A DNA stretch of 64,000 bases. Source: Candidatus Blastococcus massiliensis AP3 (GTDB lineage Bacteria; Actinomycetota; Actinomycetes; Mycobacteriales; Geodermatophilaceae). The position numbers and the translations under genes were made by a program. The stretch covers positions 865,362 to 929,361 of the forward strand of contig NZ_HG931173.1 of assembly GCF_000582785.1 (NCBI RefSeq), written 5' to 3'. This document shows, one piece after another, positions 10,059 through 19,640 of this stretch; position 1 is the first letter of the stretch, and each line of letters starts with the position of its first letter. A model generated the notes under the pieces. That model was given only the letters and a program-made list of their open reading frames with translations, made no database searches and had not been told where the DNA came from.

Positions 10059-10105
10059 GAACCCGAGAGGCCCAGAACCATGACGGTCCTGGGCCTCTCG
10101 GGTTC
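10059..10105. terminator. strong ctaD terminator hairpin
   Basis: A 21-bp inverted repeat with one mismatch (10059-10079 with 10085-10105, loop ATGAC). It lies 37 bases past the end of ctaD and directly before serB on the same strand, so it should insulate serB from ctaD transcription. Confidence 0.75.
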
Positions 10106-10141
10106 AGCGTTGCGGCCCCGTCACGAGGACGGGGGTCCTGC

Positions 10142-11899
10142 TCAGGTGGGGTCGGGGTCGTTCGGTCCCTGACGGGGTCCGGTGCCCGGCACCAGCTCGC
10201 TCACGCCGCCGTAGGGCTCGTGACGCTTGCCGGCGTGCGCCTCGCTCTGCAGCCGCTCGACCAGGTGCGGGTAGTGCGCCTCGAACGCGGGGCGCTCCGA
10301 CCGGATCCGCGGGATCTCGACGAAGTTGTGCCGGGGCGGCGGGGACGACGTCGCCCACTCCAGCGAGTTGCCGTGGCCCCACGGGTCGTCGCGCAGGGCC
10401 AGCTTCCCGTACTTCCACGACCGGACCACGTTGTAGATGAACGGGATGATCGAGGCACCCAGCACGAAGCTGAAGATCGTCGAGATCATGTTCAGCGTCG
10501 TGAACGCGTCGGTGGGCAGGTAGTCCACGTAGCGGCGCGGCATGCCCTCGTTGCCCAGCCAGTGCTGGATGAGGAAGGTGCCGTGGAAGCCGATGAAGGT
10601 CAGCCAGAACTGCAGCTTGCCCAGCCGCTCGTCCATCATCCGGCCGCACATCTTCGGGAACCAGAAGTAGATGCCGGCGTAGGCGGCGAACACCACGGTG
10701 CCGAAGACGACGTAGTGGAAGTGGGCCACGACGAAGTAGGAGTCGTGGACGTGGAAGTCCAGCGGCGGGCTGGCCAGCAGCACGCCGGTGAGACCACCGA
10801 GCAGGAAGGTGACCATGAAGCCGATGGAGAAGAGCATCGGCGTCTCGAAGGTCATCTGACCCCGCCACATGGTGCCGATCCAGTTGAAGAACTTCAGCCC
10901 GGTCGGCACGGCGATCAGGTAGGTCAGGAAGGCGAAGAACGGCAGCAGCACCGCGCCGGTGGCGTACATGTGATGCGCCCACACGGCCAGGGACAGGAAG
11001 CCGATGGCCAGGGTCGCGCCGACCATGCCCTTGTAGCCGAACAGCGGCTTGCGGGCGAAGACCGGGATGATCTCGGTGACGATGCCGAAGAACGGCAGCG
11101 CGATGATGTAGACCTCGGGGTGGCCGAAGAACCAGAACAGGTGCTGCCACAGCATCGGCCCGCCGTTCTCGGCCGAGTAGATCAGCGAGCCCAGGTTCCG
11201 GTCGGCCAGCAGACCGAACAGCGCGGCGGTCAGGATCGGGAAGGCCAGCAGGATCAGGATGCTCGTCACCAGGGCGTTCCAGGTGAAGATCGGCATCCGG
11301 AACATCGTCATGCCCGGCGCGCGCAGGCAGACGATCGTGGCGATGAAGTTGACCGCACCCAGGATCGTGCCCAGGCCGCTGACCGCCAGGCCGCTGATCC
11401 ACAGGTTCCCGCCGACACCGGGGGTGTGGACGGAGTTGGACAGCGGGGTGTAGGCCGTCCAGCCGAAGTCCGGTGCCCCACCGGGGGTGGCGAAGCTGGA
11501 GACCACGATCAGCGAACCGAGGAGGAACAGCCAGAACGACAGCGCGTTCAGTCGCGGGAACGCCACGTCGGGCGCGCCGATCTGCAGCGGCAGCACCAGG
11601 TTCGCGAACGCGAAGAACAGCGGCGTCGCGAACATCAGCAGCATCAGCGTGCCGTGCATCGTGAACAGCTGGTTGTACTGCTCCGGCGACAGGAACTGCA
11701 GCCCCGGACGTCCCAGCTCCGCACGCATGAGCATGGCCATCAGGCCGCCCAGCACGAAGAAGACGAACGAGGTCGTCATGTACATCAGACCGATGGTCTT
11801 GTGGTCGGTGGTCCGCAGCAGGTTCGACAGCCGCGAGCCCTTCTCGACCACATGAGCCGGGCTCGGCCGACTCACGATGGGCGCCGGTGCAATCGTCAC
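10142..11899 (-). CDS. ctaD: cytochrome c oxidase subunit I
   Basis: The haem-copper catalytic subunit of the aa3-type terminal oxidase, about 585 residues with the usual 12 membrane helices. Haem and copper ligands are visible: [11 protein letters not shown] (low-spin haem His), [11 protein letters not shown] (CuB His and the cross-linked Tyr), [10 protein letters not shown] (two CuB His) and VVAHFHYVV (haem a3/a His). N-terminal [16 protein letters not shown] is typical of actinobacterial CtaD. Start is a GTG at 11899; the ATG at 11901-11903 is out of frame. The C-terminal 45 residues are hydrophilic. A CtaG-like protein is encoded 1.5 kb upstream. Confidence 0.96.
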   Translation of the reverse strand: MTIAPAPIVSRPSPAHVVEKGSRLSNLLRTTDHKTIGLMYMTTSFVFFVLGGLMAMLMRAELGRPGLQFLSPEQYNQLFTMHGTLMLLMFATPLFFAFANLVLPLQIGAPDVAFPRLNALSFWLFLLGSLIVVSSFATPGGAPDFGWTAYTPLSNSVHTPGVGGNLWISGLAVSGLGTILGAVNFIATIVCLRAPGMTMFRMPIFTWNALVTSILILLAFPILTAALFGLLADRNLGSLIYSAENGGPMLWQHLFWFFGHPEVYIIALPFFGIVTEIIPVFARKPLFGYKGMVGATLAIGFLSLAVWAHHMYATGAVLLPFFAFLTYLIAVPTGLKFFNWIGTMWRGQMTFETPMLFSIGFMVTFLLGGLTGVLLASPPLDFHVHDSYFVVAHFHYVVFGTVVFAAYAGIYFWFPKMCGRMMDERLGKLQFWLTFIGFHGTFLIQHWLGNEGMPRRYVDYLPTDAFTTLNMISTIFSFVLGASIIPFIYNVVRSWKYGKLALRDDPWGHGNSLEWATSSPPPRHNFVEIPRIRSERPAFEAHYPHLVERLQSEAHAGKRHEPYGGVSELVPGTGPRQGPNDPDPT

Positions 11900-11997
11900 G
11901 CATCGCAGCTTAGACGGGCGCTCCGCCGTCCCCGCCGCGGGACGGGGGTGGCGCGTCGCACGTCCGCCTCCCGGCCCCGTCGATCCGCGCGGGCGCC

Positions 11998-12864
11998 TCA
12001 GCCGGCGCGCCGGTAAGTGGCCACGTGGACGGCGACGGTGACGCCGACGGGCTCGGTCAGGGCACCGAGGCGGGTGGCCAGGTCGTCCCGCGACAGGTGC
12101 CGCGCGTGCGGCCCCATGCCCACCAGAGTCGCCACGGCGGCACGGTCCAGCCGCAGCCGCTCCTGCCTGCTCGTCGTCGACTCCGGCACGAGGTGCGGCT
12201 CGAGCGAGGCGGCCAGCCGGGCGCGCTTGTCGGGATCGACCGTCAGCAGTCCCAGCGGGCCGACGAGCTCGCCGAGATGGTCCGGGGCCGGCGTGACCAC
12301 CACCAGCCGTCCGGCCGGGTGGAGCACGCGGGCGATCTCGGCTCCGTTCCGGGGCGCGAAGACGACCAGCGCCCGGTCGACGGCGCCGTCCCGGACGGGC
12401 AGCCGGGCCCAGGTGTCCGCGACGACCGCCATCGCGCGGGGATGCGCCCGGGCCGCCCGTCGGGCGGCGTACGGCGAGGAGTCGAGCACCACGCCCACCG
12501 CGCCGGGGGCGAGCGCCAGGACCGCGGCGAGGTGCTGGCCGGTGCCGCCCCCGAGGTCCAGCAGGACCTCCGGTGGCGCTCCGTCGCCCTGCAGCACCGC
12601 GTCGGCGAGGGCGGCGCTCACACCGGCGTAGTGGCCCGCGGCGAGGAAGGCCATCCGGTCGGCCACCATCTCCGCCGAGTCGCCCGAGGGGGGACGGTGA
12701 CCCGGCGGCAGGAGCGTCACGTGCCCCTGGCGGGCCCGGTCGAAGGAGTGGCCGGCCGGGCAGCGCAACACGGCCGCGTCCGCGGCCGACGCCAGCGGCC
12801 CGCCGCAGACCGGGCAGGCGAGCGCCGCGACCGCGGCGCCCGGGAGCGGGGGGCGGGCGCTCAC
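11998..12864 (-). CDS. rlmA: 23S rRNA (guanine-N1) methyltransferase, RlmA family
   Basis: A 288-residue SAM-dependent methyltransferase. The RlmA signature is an N-terminal zinc site, ACPVCGGPL then [10 protein letters not shown] (about residues 13-43), followed by a Rossmann domain with the SAM motif [13 protein letters not shown]. Relatives methylate G745 or G748 of 23S rRNA; the TlrB branch gives tylosin resistance. Which position is modified here cannot be read from sequence. The GTG start at 12864 overlaps the stop of the phosphoesterase gene by 4 bp, so the two are translated together. Confidence 0.85.
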   Translation of the reverse strand: MSARPPLPGAAVAALACPVCGGPLASAADAAVLRCPAGHSFDRARQGHVTLLPPGHRPPSGDSAEMVADRMAFLAAGHYAGVSAALADAVLQGDGAPPEVLLDLGGGTGQHLAAVLALAPGAVGVVLDSSPYAARRAARAHPRAMAVVADTWARLPVRDGAVDRALVVFAPRNGAEIARVLHPAGRLVVVTPAPDHLGELVGPLGLLTVDPDKRARLAASLEPHLVPESTTSRQERLRLDRAAVATLVGMGPHARHLSRDDLATRLGALTEPVGVTVAVHVATYRRAG

Positions 12865-13370
12865 GACCGCGGCGGCACCGGGTGGAACACGACGTCGCGG
12901 AGCCGCCCGGCGTCGGCGACCGCCGTGACGAACGTGCCGTGCGGCTGCCGCCGTCGGTCGGTCGGCGAGCCGGGGTTGAGCAGCCGCAGCCCGGTGGGGG
13001 CCGTCGTGTCCCAGGGGATGTGACTGTGCCCGAACACCAGGACGTCGGTGCCGGGGAACCGCGCCGCGCAGCGCTCCTCGCGCCCCTTGGCGTCGCCGGT
13101 CTCGTGGACGACGGCGACGCGCAGTCCGTCGATCTCGACCCGGGCGATCTCGGGCAACCGCTCGCGCAGCGCCCCGTGGTCGTTGTTGCCGTACACCGCG
13201 ACCAGCCGCCGGCAGCGCTGCTCGAAGAGGTCCAGCAGTGCCACGTCGACCCAGTCCCCCGCGTGCACCACGAGGTCGGCCGCCTCGATCCGGCTCCACA
13301 GGGACTGCGGCAGATCACGCGCCCGCTTGGGGACGTGCGTGTCCGAGGTGACCACCAGGGAGACCGGCAC
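12861..13370 (-). CDS. metallophosphoesterase, YfcE/MJ0936-like
   Basis: A 169-residue calcineurin-like phosphoesterase of the compact YfcE branch. Metal ligands are in [35 protein letters not shown] and FGHSHIPWD, in the usual order. Enzymes of this branch hydrolyse phosphodiesters in vitro; the natural substrate is unknown. It is cytoplasmic and co-translated with the downstream RlmA-type methyltransferase (4-bp overlap). Confidence 0.9.
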   Translation of the reverse strand: MPVSLVVTSDTHVPKRARDLPQSLWSRIEAADLVVHAGDWVDVALLDLFEQRCRRLVAVYGNNDHGALRERLPEIARVEIDGLRVAVVHETGDAKGREERCAARFPGTDVLVFGHSHIPWDTTAPTGLRLLNPGSPTDRRRQPHGTFVTAVADAGRLRDVVFHPVPPRS

Positions 13371-13421
13371 GACGACATGGTCGCAGGCCGCTGCGGTGCT
13401 CCCGCGGCCGGCGACCCGCGG

Positions 13422-14426
13422 CTACCGCTCGGCCAGGGCGCGCAGGCGGGCGTTGTACGCGTTGAGCTCGGCGTCGCCGTCGCGGTCCGCGGCCCGGTCG
13501 AGCGCACGCGCCTGCCGCTCGTCCGATCCCATCCACGAGACCAGGACGACGATCAGCACGATCACCGTCGGGAGTTCGCCGAAGGCCCAGGCGATGCCAC
13601 CCGCGACGGTCTGGTCGCCCACCGGGTCGACGCCCCAGGCGGCCGGGGGGTCGGCGAAGCTGTCCACGAGCAGCGAGCTGGCGATCATCACCGCGACGCC
13701 GAAGAAGGCGTGGAACGGCACGGGGATGACCAGTTCCAGGATGCGCATCGGGTGGCTGTGCGTGTTGGGCCACGGATCCAGGGCGATGATCGGCCCGAAG
13801 AACAGCAGCCCGGTCACGAGGAAGTGGGCCAGCATGAACTGGTGCCCCGCGGGGTTGCTCATCAGCGCGTCGAAGATCGGGGTGAAGTAGATCCCGTACA
13901 GGCTGGCGATGAACAGCGGCACGGTGAAGCCCGGGGCGGCCAGGAACCTGGTGAAGCGGCTGTGCAGGAAGTTCAGCAGCAGCGCCCGGGGCGCGGCGGC
14001 GGCGCCCTGCCCGCGGGGCAGCGTGCGCAGCGCGAGGGTCACCGGTGCCCCGAGCAGCAGCAGGATCGGCGAGATCATCGCCAGCACCATGTGCTGGACC
14101 ATGTGCAGGCTGAACAGCACCATGCTGTAGCCGTTGAGCCAGGTGCCGGTCACCGCGAAGACCGACAGCGTCCCCGTGATCCAGGCGGCGGTCCGCCACC
14201 ACTGCCAGCGCACGCCGGTCCGGCGCAGCCGGACGACGGCGAGCAGGTAGAGGACGAGGCCGACGATGCTCAGGACGGCGAGCACCGACCACGGCTCCAG
14301 GTGCGGGAGGAACACCCGCCCCCAGGTGGGCGGCTCGTCCGGCACCCACATGCCCGAGTGGTGCCCGTGTTCGTGCCCGTCGCCCACCGACGCCTCCCGC
14401 TCCACCACCGCTCTGCCGGGATCCAC
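13422..14426 (-). CDS. ctaG: CtaG-family cytochrome oxidase assembly membrane protein
   Basis: A 334-residue polytopic protein of the caa3-type CtaG family, which helps copper insertion or assembly of the oxidase. It has about seven hydrophobic segments and His-containing motifs in them ([35 protein letters not shown]) plus a His-rich N-terminus ([10 protein letters not shown]) that could bind metal. Start GTG 14426 follows GAGGTGGG. The C-terminus is charged and cytoplasmic. Its nearness to ctaD on the same strand supports an oxidase role, though three genes lie between. Confidence 0.85.
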   Translation of the reverse strand: MDPGRAVVEREASVGDGHEHGHHSGMWVPDEPPTWGRVFLPHLEPWSVLAVLSIVGLVLYLLAVVRLRRTGVRWQWWRTAAWITGTLSVFAVTGTWLNGYSMVLFSLHMVQHMVLAMISPILLLLGAPVTLALRTLPRGQGAAAAPRALLLNFLHSRFTRFLAAPGFTVPLFIASLYGIYFTPIFDALMSNPAGHQFMLAHFLVTGLLFFGPIIALDPWPNTHSHPMRILELVIPVPFHAFFGVAVMIASSLLVDSFADPPAAWGVDPVGDQTVAGGIAWAFGELPTVIVLIVVLVSWMGSDERQARALDRAADRDGDAELNAYNARLRALAER

Positions 14427-14541
14427 TGTCCCACCTCGTGAGGCGTGGAGGCGCCCCCGGTACAGGGCTCACAGCTGCCCGACGAACGACGCCCCCGGCC
14501 GGATCCGTCCGGCCAGGGGCGTCGAGGTTCGTGCGTCGCCG

Positions 14542-16071
14542 TCAGATCTGGACGCCGCGCTCCCGCAGCCACGGCAGCGGGTCGACCTTGGTGCCGTTGA
14601 GGCCGCCCTTGTGGACCTCGAAGTGCAGGTGCGGCCCGGTCGACTGACCGCGGTTGCCCAGCAGCGCGATGATGTCGCCGGCGCGGACAACCTGGCCGGC
14701 CTCGACCAGGATCTCGTCCATGTGGCCGTAGGCGGTCACGTCGCCGTTGTCGTGCTGGATGTAGACGACGAGCCCGAAGCCGCTGGCCGGCCCGGCCTCG
14801 AGGACGACGCCGTCCATCACCGCGTACTCGGGGGTGCGCATGGGGGCCGCGAGGTCGATCCCGGAGTGCATGGTGCCCCAGCGGGGGCCGAAGCCACTGG
14901 TGAGCCGCGCGCCGTCGACGGGGCTGACGGCCTTGGGCCGGGCCGCCTCCATGGCAGCGACCAGGGCGACGTGGTCGGCGGCAGCCTGGGCGTCGGCAGC
15001 CGCCGTCTGCGCGGCGTCGCGCTGGTTGCGGCTGACCACGAGCTCCTGGAGGACCCGGGTGGACTCGGGATCGGACAGGGCGCTGGTCCGCTCGCCCTCG
15101 ATGCCCAGCTGCTCCGCGACGCTGACCGAGTGGCTCATCGAGGCGGTCTCGGCATGCGCCGGCGGATCGGTGTCGATCATCGTGCCCATGCTCAGCGCGC
15201 CGATGAGGCCGGCGGCGAGGTAGAAGGCGGGGCGGCGGCGCTCGGCCGGGAGCCGCCGCACGGCGAGCCACGGGCGGCGCGCGCCGGGAAGACCGGGGAC
15301 GACCTCCGCCGGGTCGGTCTGGAGCGCCACCTGGCCGGTCACGACGGCCGCCGTATCGACGACGGCGGGGGCGTCGACGACGGGCAGGTCGACGACGGGG
15401 GCGTCCGCAGCAGCGCTCGCGGCCGGACGCGGGCGCGGAGTCGGCCGCGGACGGGCCGGAGCAGCGGGCGCGGCCGGAGCCACCTCCGCCTGCGCGGGCC
15501 GAGCCTTGGTGGGCTTCGCGGCGGGGGACGCGGCCGCCTTGCGAGCAGCCGGCGCCTTGGCAGCCGCCGCCTTCGCAGCGGCGGGTTCGGTGGCAACGGT
15601 CTTGGCAGCCGGCTTGGCGGCGGCGGGCTTGGGAGCAGCGGCCTTCTTGGCAGCGGCGGCCTTCGCCGCGGTCGTGGCCTTCGCCGCGGCCGTCCGCGCC
15701 GAGGCGGCTCCGACGGTGGCCGCCTTCGCGGCAGCCGTCCGTGCGGTCGCGGCCCTGCCCGCGGCGTTCTTCGCCGCGCCGGACCCGGCGGCAGCCTTCG
15801 CCCTGGCGGCCAGCGAGCCCGCGGCGGTCACGGCCTTGCCTGCGGACCGCTTCGACGTCGAGGCGGCCGACCGGCCGGTGCCGCCGGAAGTGGTCCCGTT
15901 CGCCGACGCCGTCCCCTGGCGCTGCGACGGGACCTTCGAGGTGATCGTCCCGTCGGCCTTGCCGGCCCGGTGACGTCCGGTGCCGCGGGCCCGAACGGGG
16001 GTCTCAGGAGTCGCCGTGGTGGCGATCTGCTGACCCTCGTCGACGGGACGAGCGTGGTGGAGCGAACTCAT
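14542..16071 (-). CDS. M23 metallopeptidase with N-terminal Ala/Lys/Pro-rich region
   Basis: About 509 residues. Residues ~70-260 are an Ala/Lys/Pro-rich, histone-H1-like tract with many AAAKAA-type repeats; a single hydrophobic segment near 320 (YLAAGLIGALSMGTM) likely anchors the protein with the C-terminal half outside. A short coiled-coil-like segment (residues ~375-415) precedes the M23 LytM domain: GFGPRWGTMHSGIDLAAP gives the first zinc His and Asp, and GPHLHFEVHKGG the HxH. Such enzymes cut peptidoglycan cross-bridges. ATG at 16071 follows AAGG. A second copy of the catalytic domain lies at the right edge of the window. Confidence 0.88.
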   Translation of the reverse strand: MSSLHHARPVDEGQQIATTATPETPVRARGTGRHRAGKADGTITSKVPSQRQGTASANGTTSGGTGRSAASTSKRSAGKAVTAAGSLAARAKAAAGSGAAKNAAGRAATARTAAAKAATVGAASARTAAAKATTAAKAAAAKKAAAPKPAAAKPAAKTVATEPAAAKAAAAKAPAARKAAASPAAKPTKARPAQAEVAPAAPAAPARPRPTPRPRPAASAAADAPVVDLPVVDAPAVVDTAAVVTGQVALQTDPAEVVPGLPGARRPWLAVRRLPAERRRPAFYLAAGLIGALSMGTMIDTDPPAHAETASMSHSVSVAEQLGIEGERTSALSDPESTRVLQELVVSRNQRDAAQTAAADAQAAADHVALVAAMEAARPKAVSPVDGARLTSGFGPRWGTMHSGIDLAAPMRTPEYAVMDGVVLEAGPASGFGLVVYIQHDNGDVTAYGHMDEILVEAGQVVRAGDIIALLGNRGQSTGPHLHFEVHKGGLNGTKVDPLPWLRERGVQI

Positions 16072-16356
16072 GCACCTTGACTTCCGTAGGGGGCATTGCC
16101 GTGCTCCCGGGGAGAGGAGCGGGACCCATGTAAACACGCCGTGATCGGTTCGTGATCTGCGTCCCGGGGTACTGACCAGCAGTTCTGTGGTCTGAGCCAC
16201 TGAAAACCAGCTGTGTGGTTCCGCGCCGTGTGACTACTAAGTCACGAAGCGTGAGGGGCGCGCCCAATCTGGTTGAAAGTGGCGCGACACAGCTCACGGC
16301 AGGGCAGAAGACCCTTTTCAAGGCCCATCACCGCCCTATCGAGGGAGAGAAACCGC

Positions 16357-17538
16357 ATGCGCGCAGTGACCTGGCACGGCCGGGGCGACCTCCGGGTGGA
16401 GACGGTCCCGGACCCGACGATCCAGGACCCCACGGACGTCATCGTCGAGATCACCTCGAGCGGCATCTGCGGCTCGGACCTCCACCTGATCGAGGTCATG
16501 GCGCCGTTCATGACCGTCGGCGACGTCATGGGTCACGAGCCGATGGGCATCGTCCGGGAGGTCGGCGCCGACGTGACCGCCGTCAAGGCGGGCGACCGCG
16601 TCGTCGTCCCGTTCAACATCTCGTGCAACACCTGCTGGATGTGCTCGCAGGGGCTGAACTCCCAGTGCGAGACCACGCAGAACCGCGAGCAGGGCTTCGG
16701 CGCCTCCCTCTTCGGCTACACGAAGCTCTACGGGCAGGTCCCCGGCGGGCAGGCCGAGTACCTCCGGGTGCCGTTCGGCAACACCCTGCCGATCAAGGTC
16801 CCCGACGCCCCGCTCGACGACCGCTTCGTCTACCTCTCCGACGTGCTCCCCACGGCCTGGCAGGCGGTCCAGTACGCGGGCATCCCTCAGGGCGGCAGCG
16901 TGCTCGTCCTGGGGCTGGGGCCCATCGGTGACATGTGCACCCGCATCGCCAAGCACCTCGGCGCCGGCCAGGTCATCGCCTCCGACGTCGTCCCCGAGCG
17001 GCTCGCGCGCGCCCGGCGCAACGGCATCACCGTCATCGACACCACGAAGCAGGCCGACGTGGTGGCCCAGGTGCGCGACCTGACCGACGGCCGGGGGCCC
17101 GACGCGGTCATCGACGCCGTGGGCATGGAGGCGCACGGGTCGCCGCTGGCCTCGTTCGCGCAGAAGGCGACGGCCATCGTCCCCGACGCGATCATGGAGA
17201 AGGTCATGCAGGTGGCGGGCATCGACCGGATGGCCGCACTCAACACCGCCATCGAGGCGGTCCGCCGCGGCGGCACCATCTCCCTGTCCGGGGTCTACGG
17301 CGGCGCCACCGACCCGATGCCGCTCATGCGCATGTTCGACAAGCAGATCCAGCTGCGCATGGGTCAGGCGAACGTGTGGCGCTGGGTGCCCGACATCCTG
17401 CCGCTGCTGCTCGAGGGCGACCCGCTCGGCGTGGACGACTTCGCCACGCACCGCGTGCCGCTCGAGCAGGCTCCCGAGGCCTACGCCAACTTCCGGGAGA
17501 AGAAGGACGGCGCCGTCAAGGTGCTGATCCAGCCCTGA
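16357..17538 (+). CDS. zinc-dependent alcohol dehydrogenase (formaldehyde-dehydrogenase-like)
   Basis: A 393-residue medium-chain dehydrogenase. The catalytic zinc residues lie in SSGICGSDLHL and GHEPMG, the structural zinc in the four-Cys CNTCWMCSQGLNSQCE loop, and the NAD site in LVLGLGPIGDMC. The extended substrate loop after the structural zinc (about residues 115-135) places it with the glutathione-independent formaldehyde dehydrogenase-like group; the true substrate is not certain. ATG at 16357 follows GAGGGAGA. It is divergent from the M23 gene across a 285-base intergenic region and convergent with a TetR regulator downstream. Confidence 0.9.
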   Translation: MRAVTWHGRGDLRVETVPDPTIQDPTDVIVEITSSGICGSDLHLIEVMAPFMTVGDVMGHEPMGIVREVGADVTAVKAGDRVVVPFNISCNTCWMCSQGLNSQCETTQNREQGFGASLFGYTKLYGQVPGGQAEYLRVPFGNTLPIKVPDAPLDDRFVYLSDVLPTAWQAVQYAGIPQGGSVLVLGLGPIGDMCTRIAKHLGAGQVIASDVVPERLARARRNGITVIDTTKQADVVAQVRDLTDGRGPDAVIDAVGMEAHGSPLASFAQKATAIVPDAIMEKVMQVAGIDRMAALNTAIEAVRRGGTISLSGVYGGATDPMPLMRMFDKQIQLRMGQANVWRWVPDILPLLLEGDPLGVDDFATHRVPLEQAPEAYANFREKKDGAVKVLIQP

Positions 17539-17598
17539 TCGGCCCTCCGGGGGCGGGTGGCCCACCCGGCCCCGGAGCCGACCTGTCGGCCGCGCGGC

Positions 17599-18201
17599 TC
17601 AGGCCGGCTGCGCGGCGTGCCGCGCCACGAACAGCTCGACCGCCGCGTCGAGCACCGCGCGGGTGGCCGCGGTGTCCCGATCGACGAGCCAGGTCGTCGT
17701 GGCGCCGTCGACGAGGGTGACCAGCAGCCGGGCGAGCTCGGGTACCGGCCGGTCCCACTGCCGGCCGGTGAGCTCGGCGGCGGTCTCCAGCAACCGGGAC
17801 GCCGCCTCGGTGTAGGCGCGGTACTGCGCGCGGGCCAGCGGTCGCAGCTCCGCGTCGCGCAGCGCGTGCAGGGTGAGCTCGAGCATGAGCTGCTCCTGGC
17901 CGGGATCGCCCTCCAGGTGGGCGAGGTAGCCGGCCGCCGCCTGCCGCAGGCAGCCGACCAGCCCGTCCTCGGGGCGCAGATCCGTCGTCGCGGCGGCGAA
18001 CTCCCGGCCGACGACCCGTCGCACCAGTTCGCGGAGCAGCTCGTCACGACCGCTGAAGGCGTAGTGGAAGCTCGCCAGCGACATGTCTGCCTCGGCGACG
18101 ATCGCCCGCGTCGTCCCGGCCGCGAGCCCGTCGCGCACCATCACCCGCAGCGCCGCCTCCACCAGCGCCGCGCGGCGTTCCTCCACCGCGAGCCGGGCCA
18201 C
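17599..18201 (-). CDS. TetR-family transcriptional regulator
   Basis: A 200-residue repressor. The N-terminal helix-turn-helix (about residues 5-50) reads EERRAALVEAALRVMVRDGL then TTRAIVAEADMSLASFHYAF, typical of TetR. The C-terminal domain is Leu/Ala-rich and helical as expected for a ligand-binding dimer domain. GTG start at 18201, two bases after the stop of the lactone oxidase gene, so the two are one transcription unit and the oxidase locus is its likely target. Confidence 0.88.
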   Translation of the reverse strand: MARLAVEERRAALVEAALRVMVRDGLAAGTTRAIVAEADMSLASFHYAFSGRDELLRELVRRVVGREFAAATTDLRPEDGLVGCLRQAAAGYLAHLEGDPGQEQLMLELTLHALRDAELRPLARAQYRAYTEAASRLLETAAELTGRQWDRPVPELARLLVTLVDGATTTWLVDRDTAATRAVLDAAVELFVARHAAQPA

Positions 18202-18203
18202 CG

Positions 18204-19520
18204 TCAGCAGCCCACCGGACCCAGGACCCGGTCCAGGTGCGCGTTGCCGAGCACTCCGGCCGGGTCCAGCCGCGCCCGCACCGCGGTGAACTCGTCGAAC
18301 CGCGGGTAGCGGGTCCGGAGCGTCGCGGCGTCCAGCCCGTGCAGCTTTCCCCAGTGCGGCCGGCCGCCGACGTCTCCGGCCATGGACTCCAGAGCGGCGA
18401 ACCACGCCCCGGGGTCCGTGCGCGCGGGCACGTGCGCGGCGATGTAGGCGGTCTCGCGGCCGGAGGCGGTGGACAGCGGGATGTCGTCGGCGGCGGCGAC
18501 CCGGACCTCGACCGGGAAGGCGGCGCGGAACTCCCCTGCCTTGGCGATCCGGTGCAGCTCGGTGAGGATCGCGGGGGCCTCGGCGCGCGGGACTGCGTAC
18601 TCCATCTCCAGGAAGCGCACCCGGCGCCGGCTGACGAAGACGCGGTGCGAGGCGTCGGTCCAGGTGCGCGGGCCCAGCCCGCCCGACGCGAAGGCGGCCA
18701 GCCGCGGGATCGCCGCGGGCCTCCGGCGCCCCGCGGCGACGATCCCGGCGAAGACCGCGTTGGACAGCACCTCGTCCTCCCAGACCCCGCGCCAGCGCGG
18801 GAGGGGGGTCAGCCCCTCGGACAACGGCACGCGGGTGTTGCGCTTGGCCAGGCACCGGCTGGTGTGCGGGAACCAGTAGAACTCCACGTGGTCGGTCGAG
18901 GTCATGAACTCCTCGAACCCGTCGAGCAGCTCGCCGAGGCGGGCCGGGCCCTCCTCCGCCCGCAGCGCGAAGGCGGGCTCGGCCTGCAGGGTCACGGTGT
19001 CGATCACGCCGAGGGCGCCCAGCCCGATGCGGGCGGCGGCGAAGACCTCCGGGTTCTCCTCCGCCGAACAGCGCAGCAGCGAGCCGTCGGGGAGCACCAG
19101 CGCCAGGGCCCGCAGCTGGGTGGCCAGGCCGCCGAATCGCGCACCGGTGCCGTGGGTGCCGGTGGACAGGGCGCCGGACACGGTCTGCCGGTCGATGTCG
19201 CCGAGGTTGGTCAGCGACCACCCCCGTGCGGCCAGCTCGGCGTTGAGCCGGTGCAGGGGCATGCCCGACTGCACGGTGACCAGACCGGAGTCGTCGATCC
19301 CGACGAGCCGGTCGTGCCGGTCGAGCACCACCTGCACGTCGTCCGGCCGGCCGATGGCGGTGAACGAGTGCCCCGAGCCGATGGGGCGCACCCGGCGTCC
19401 GCCCTCGGCGGCCCGGACGAGGGCGGCCGCGATCTCGTCGGCGTCCGCCGGATGGACGACGTCGACGCCCGCGACCCGCTGGTTGCCCGCCCAGTTCCGC
19501 CAGCTGCTGGTGCCCGTCAC
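18204..19520 (-). CDS. FAD-linked D-arabinono-1,4-lactone oxidase family protein
   Basis: A 438-residue VAO-type flavoprotein. The N-terminal FAD domain shows RVRPIGSGHSFTAIG (covalent-FAD His region) and SGALSTGTHGTG, and the C-terminal ALO domain ends with the family's DPAGVLGNAHLDRVLG. Relatives oxidise sugar lactones or alditols. Start is the GTG at 19520, 5 bases after AGGAGGA, one of the best ribosome sites in the window. A deaminase/aldolase gene lies divergently 120 bases away, a pairing common in actinobacteria. Confidence 0.9.
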   Translation of the reverse strand: MTGTSSWRNWAGNQRVAGVDVVHPADADEIAAALVRAAEGGRRVRPIGSGHSFTAIGRPDDVQVVLDRHDRLVGIDDSGLVTVQSGMPLHRLNAELAARGWSLTNLGDIDRQTVSGALSTGTHGTGARFGGLATQLRALALVLPDGSLLRCSAEENPEVFAAARIGLGALGVIDTVTLQAEPAFALRAEEGPARLGELLDGFEEFMTSTDHVEFYWFPHTSRCLAKRNTRVPLSEGLTPLPRWRGVWEDEVLSNAVFAGIVAAGRRRPAAIPRLAAFASGGLGPRTWTDASHRVFVSRRRVRFLEMEYAVPRAEAPAILTELHRIAKAGEFRAAFPVEVRVAAADDIPLSTASGRETAYIAAHVPARTDPGAWFAALESMAGDVGGRPHWGKLHGLDAATLRTRYPRFDEFTAVRARLDPAGVLGNAHLDRVLGPVGC

Positions 19521-19640
19521 GGGTCCTCCTGTCCCCGGACCGCTCGCCGGCCCGGACGCAGGCAGCCTGTCGGCCGGCGGAGACCCGGTCAAGCGTCTGG
19601 GACGGTTGACCCACTCGGGCCGCGCCACCATGCTGCCGCC

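Noticed and set aside
8864..12016. 1,050-residue plus-strand open frame
   Set aside because: Antisense to serB and ctaD; its composition (Arg/Gly/Gln/His-rich, no fold motifs) is that of a high-G+C shadow frame.
16072..16356. c-di-AMP (ydaO-type) riboswitch before the M23 gene
   Set aside because: Wall-peptidase genes in actinobacteria often have one, but the leader lacks the paired conserved blocks; only GGGACCC-like pieces in the wrong orientation were found.
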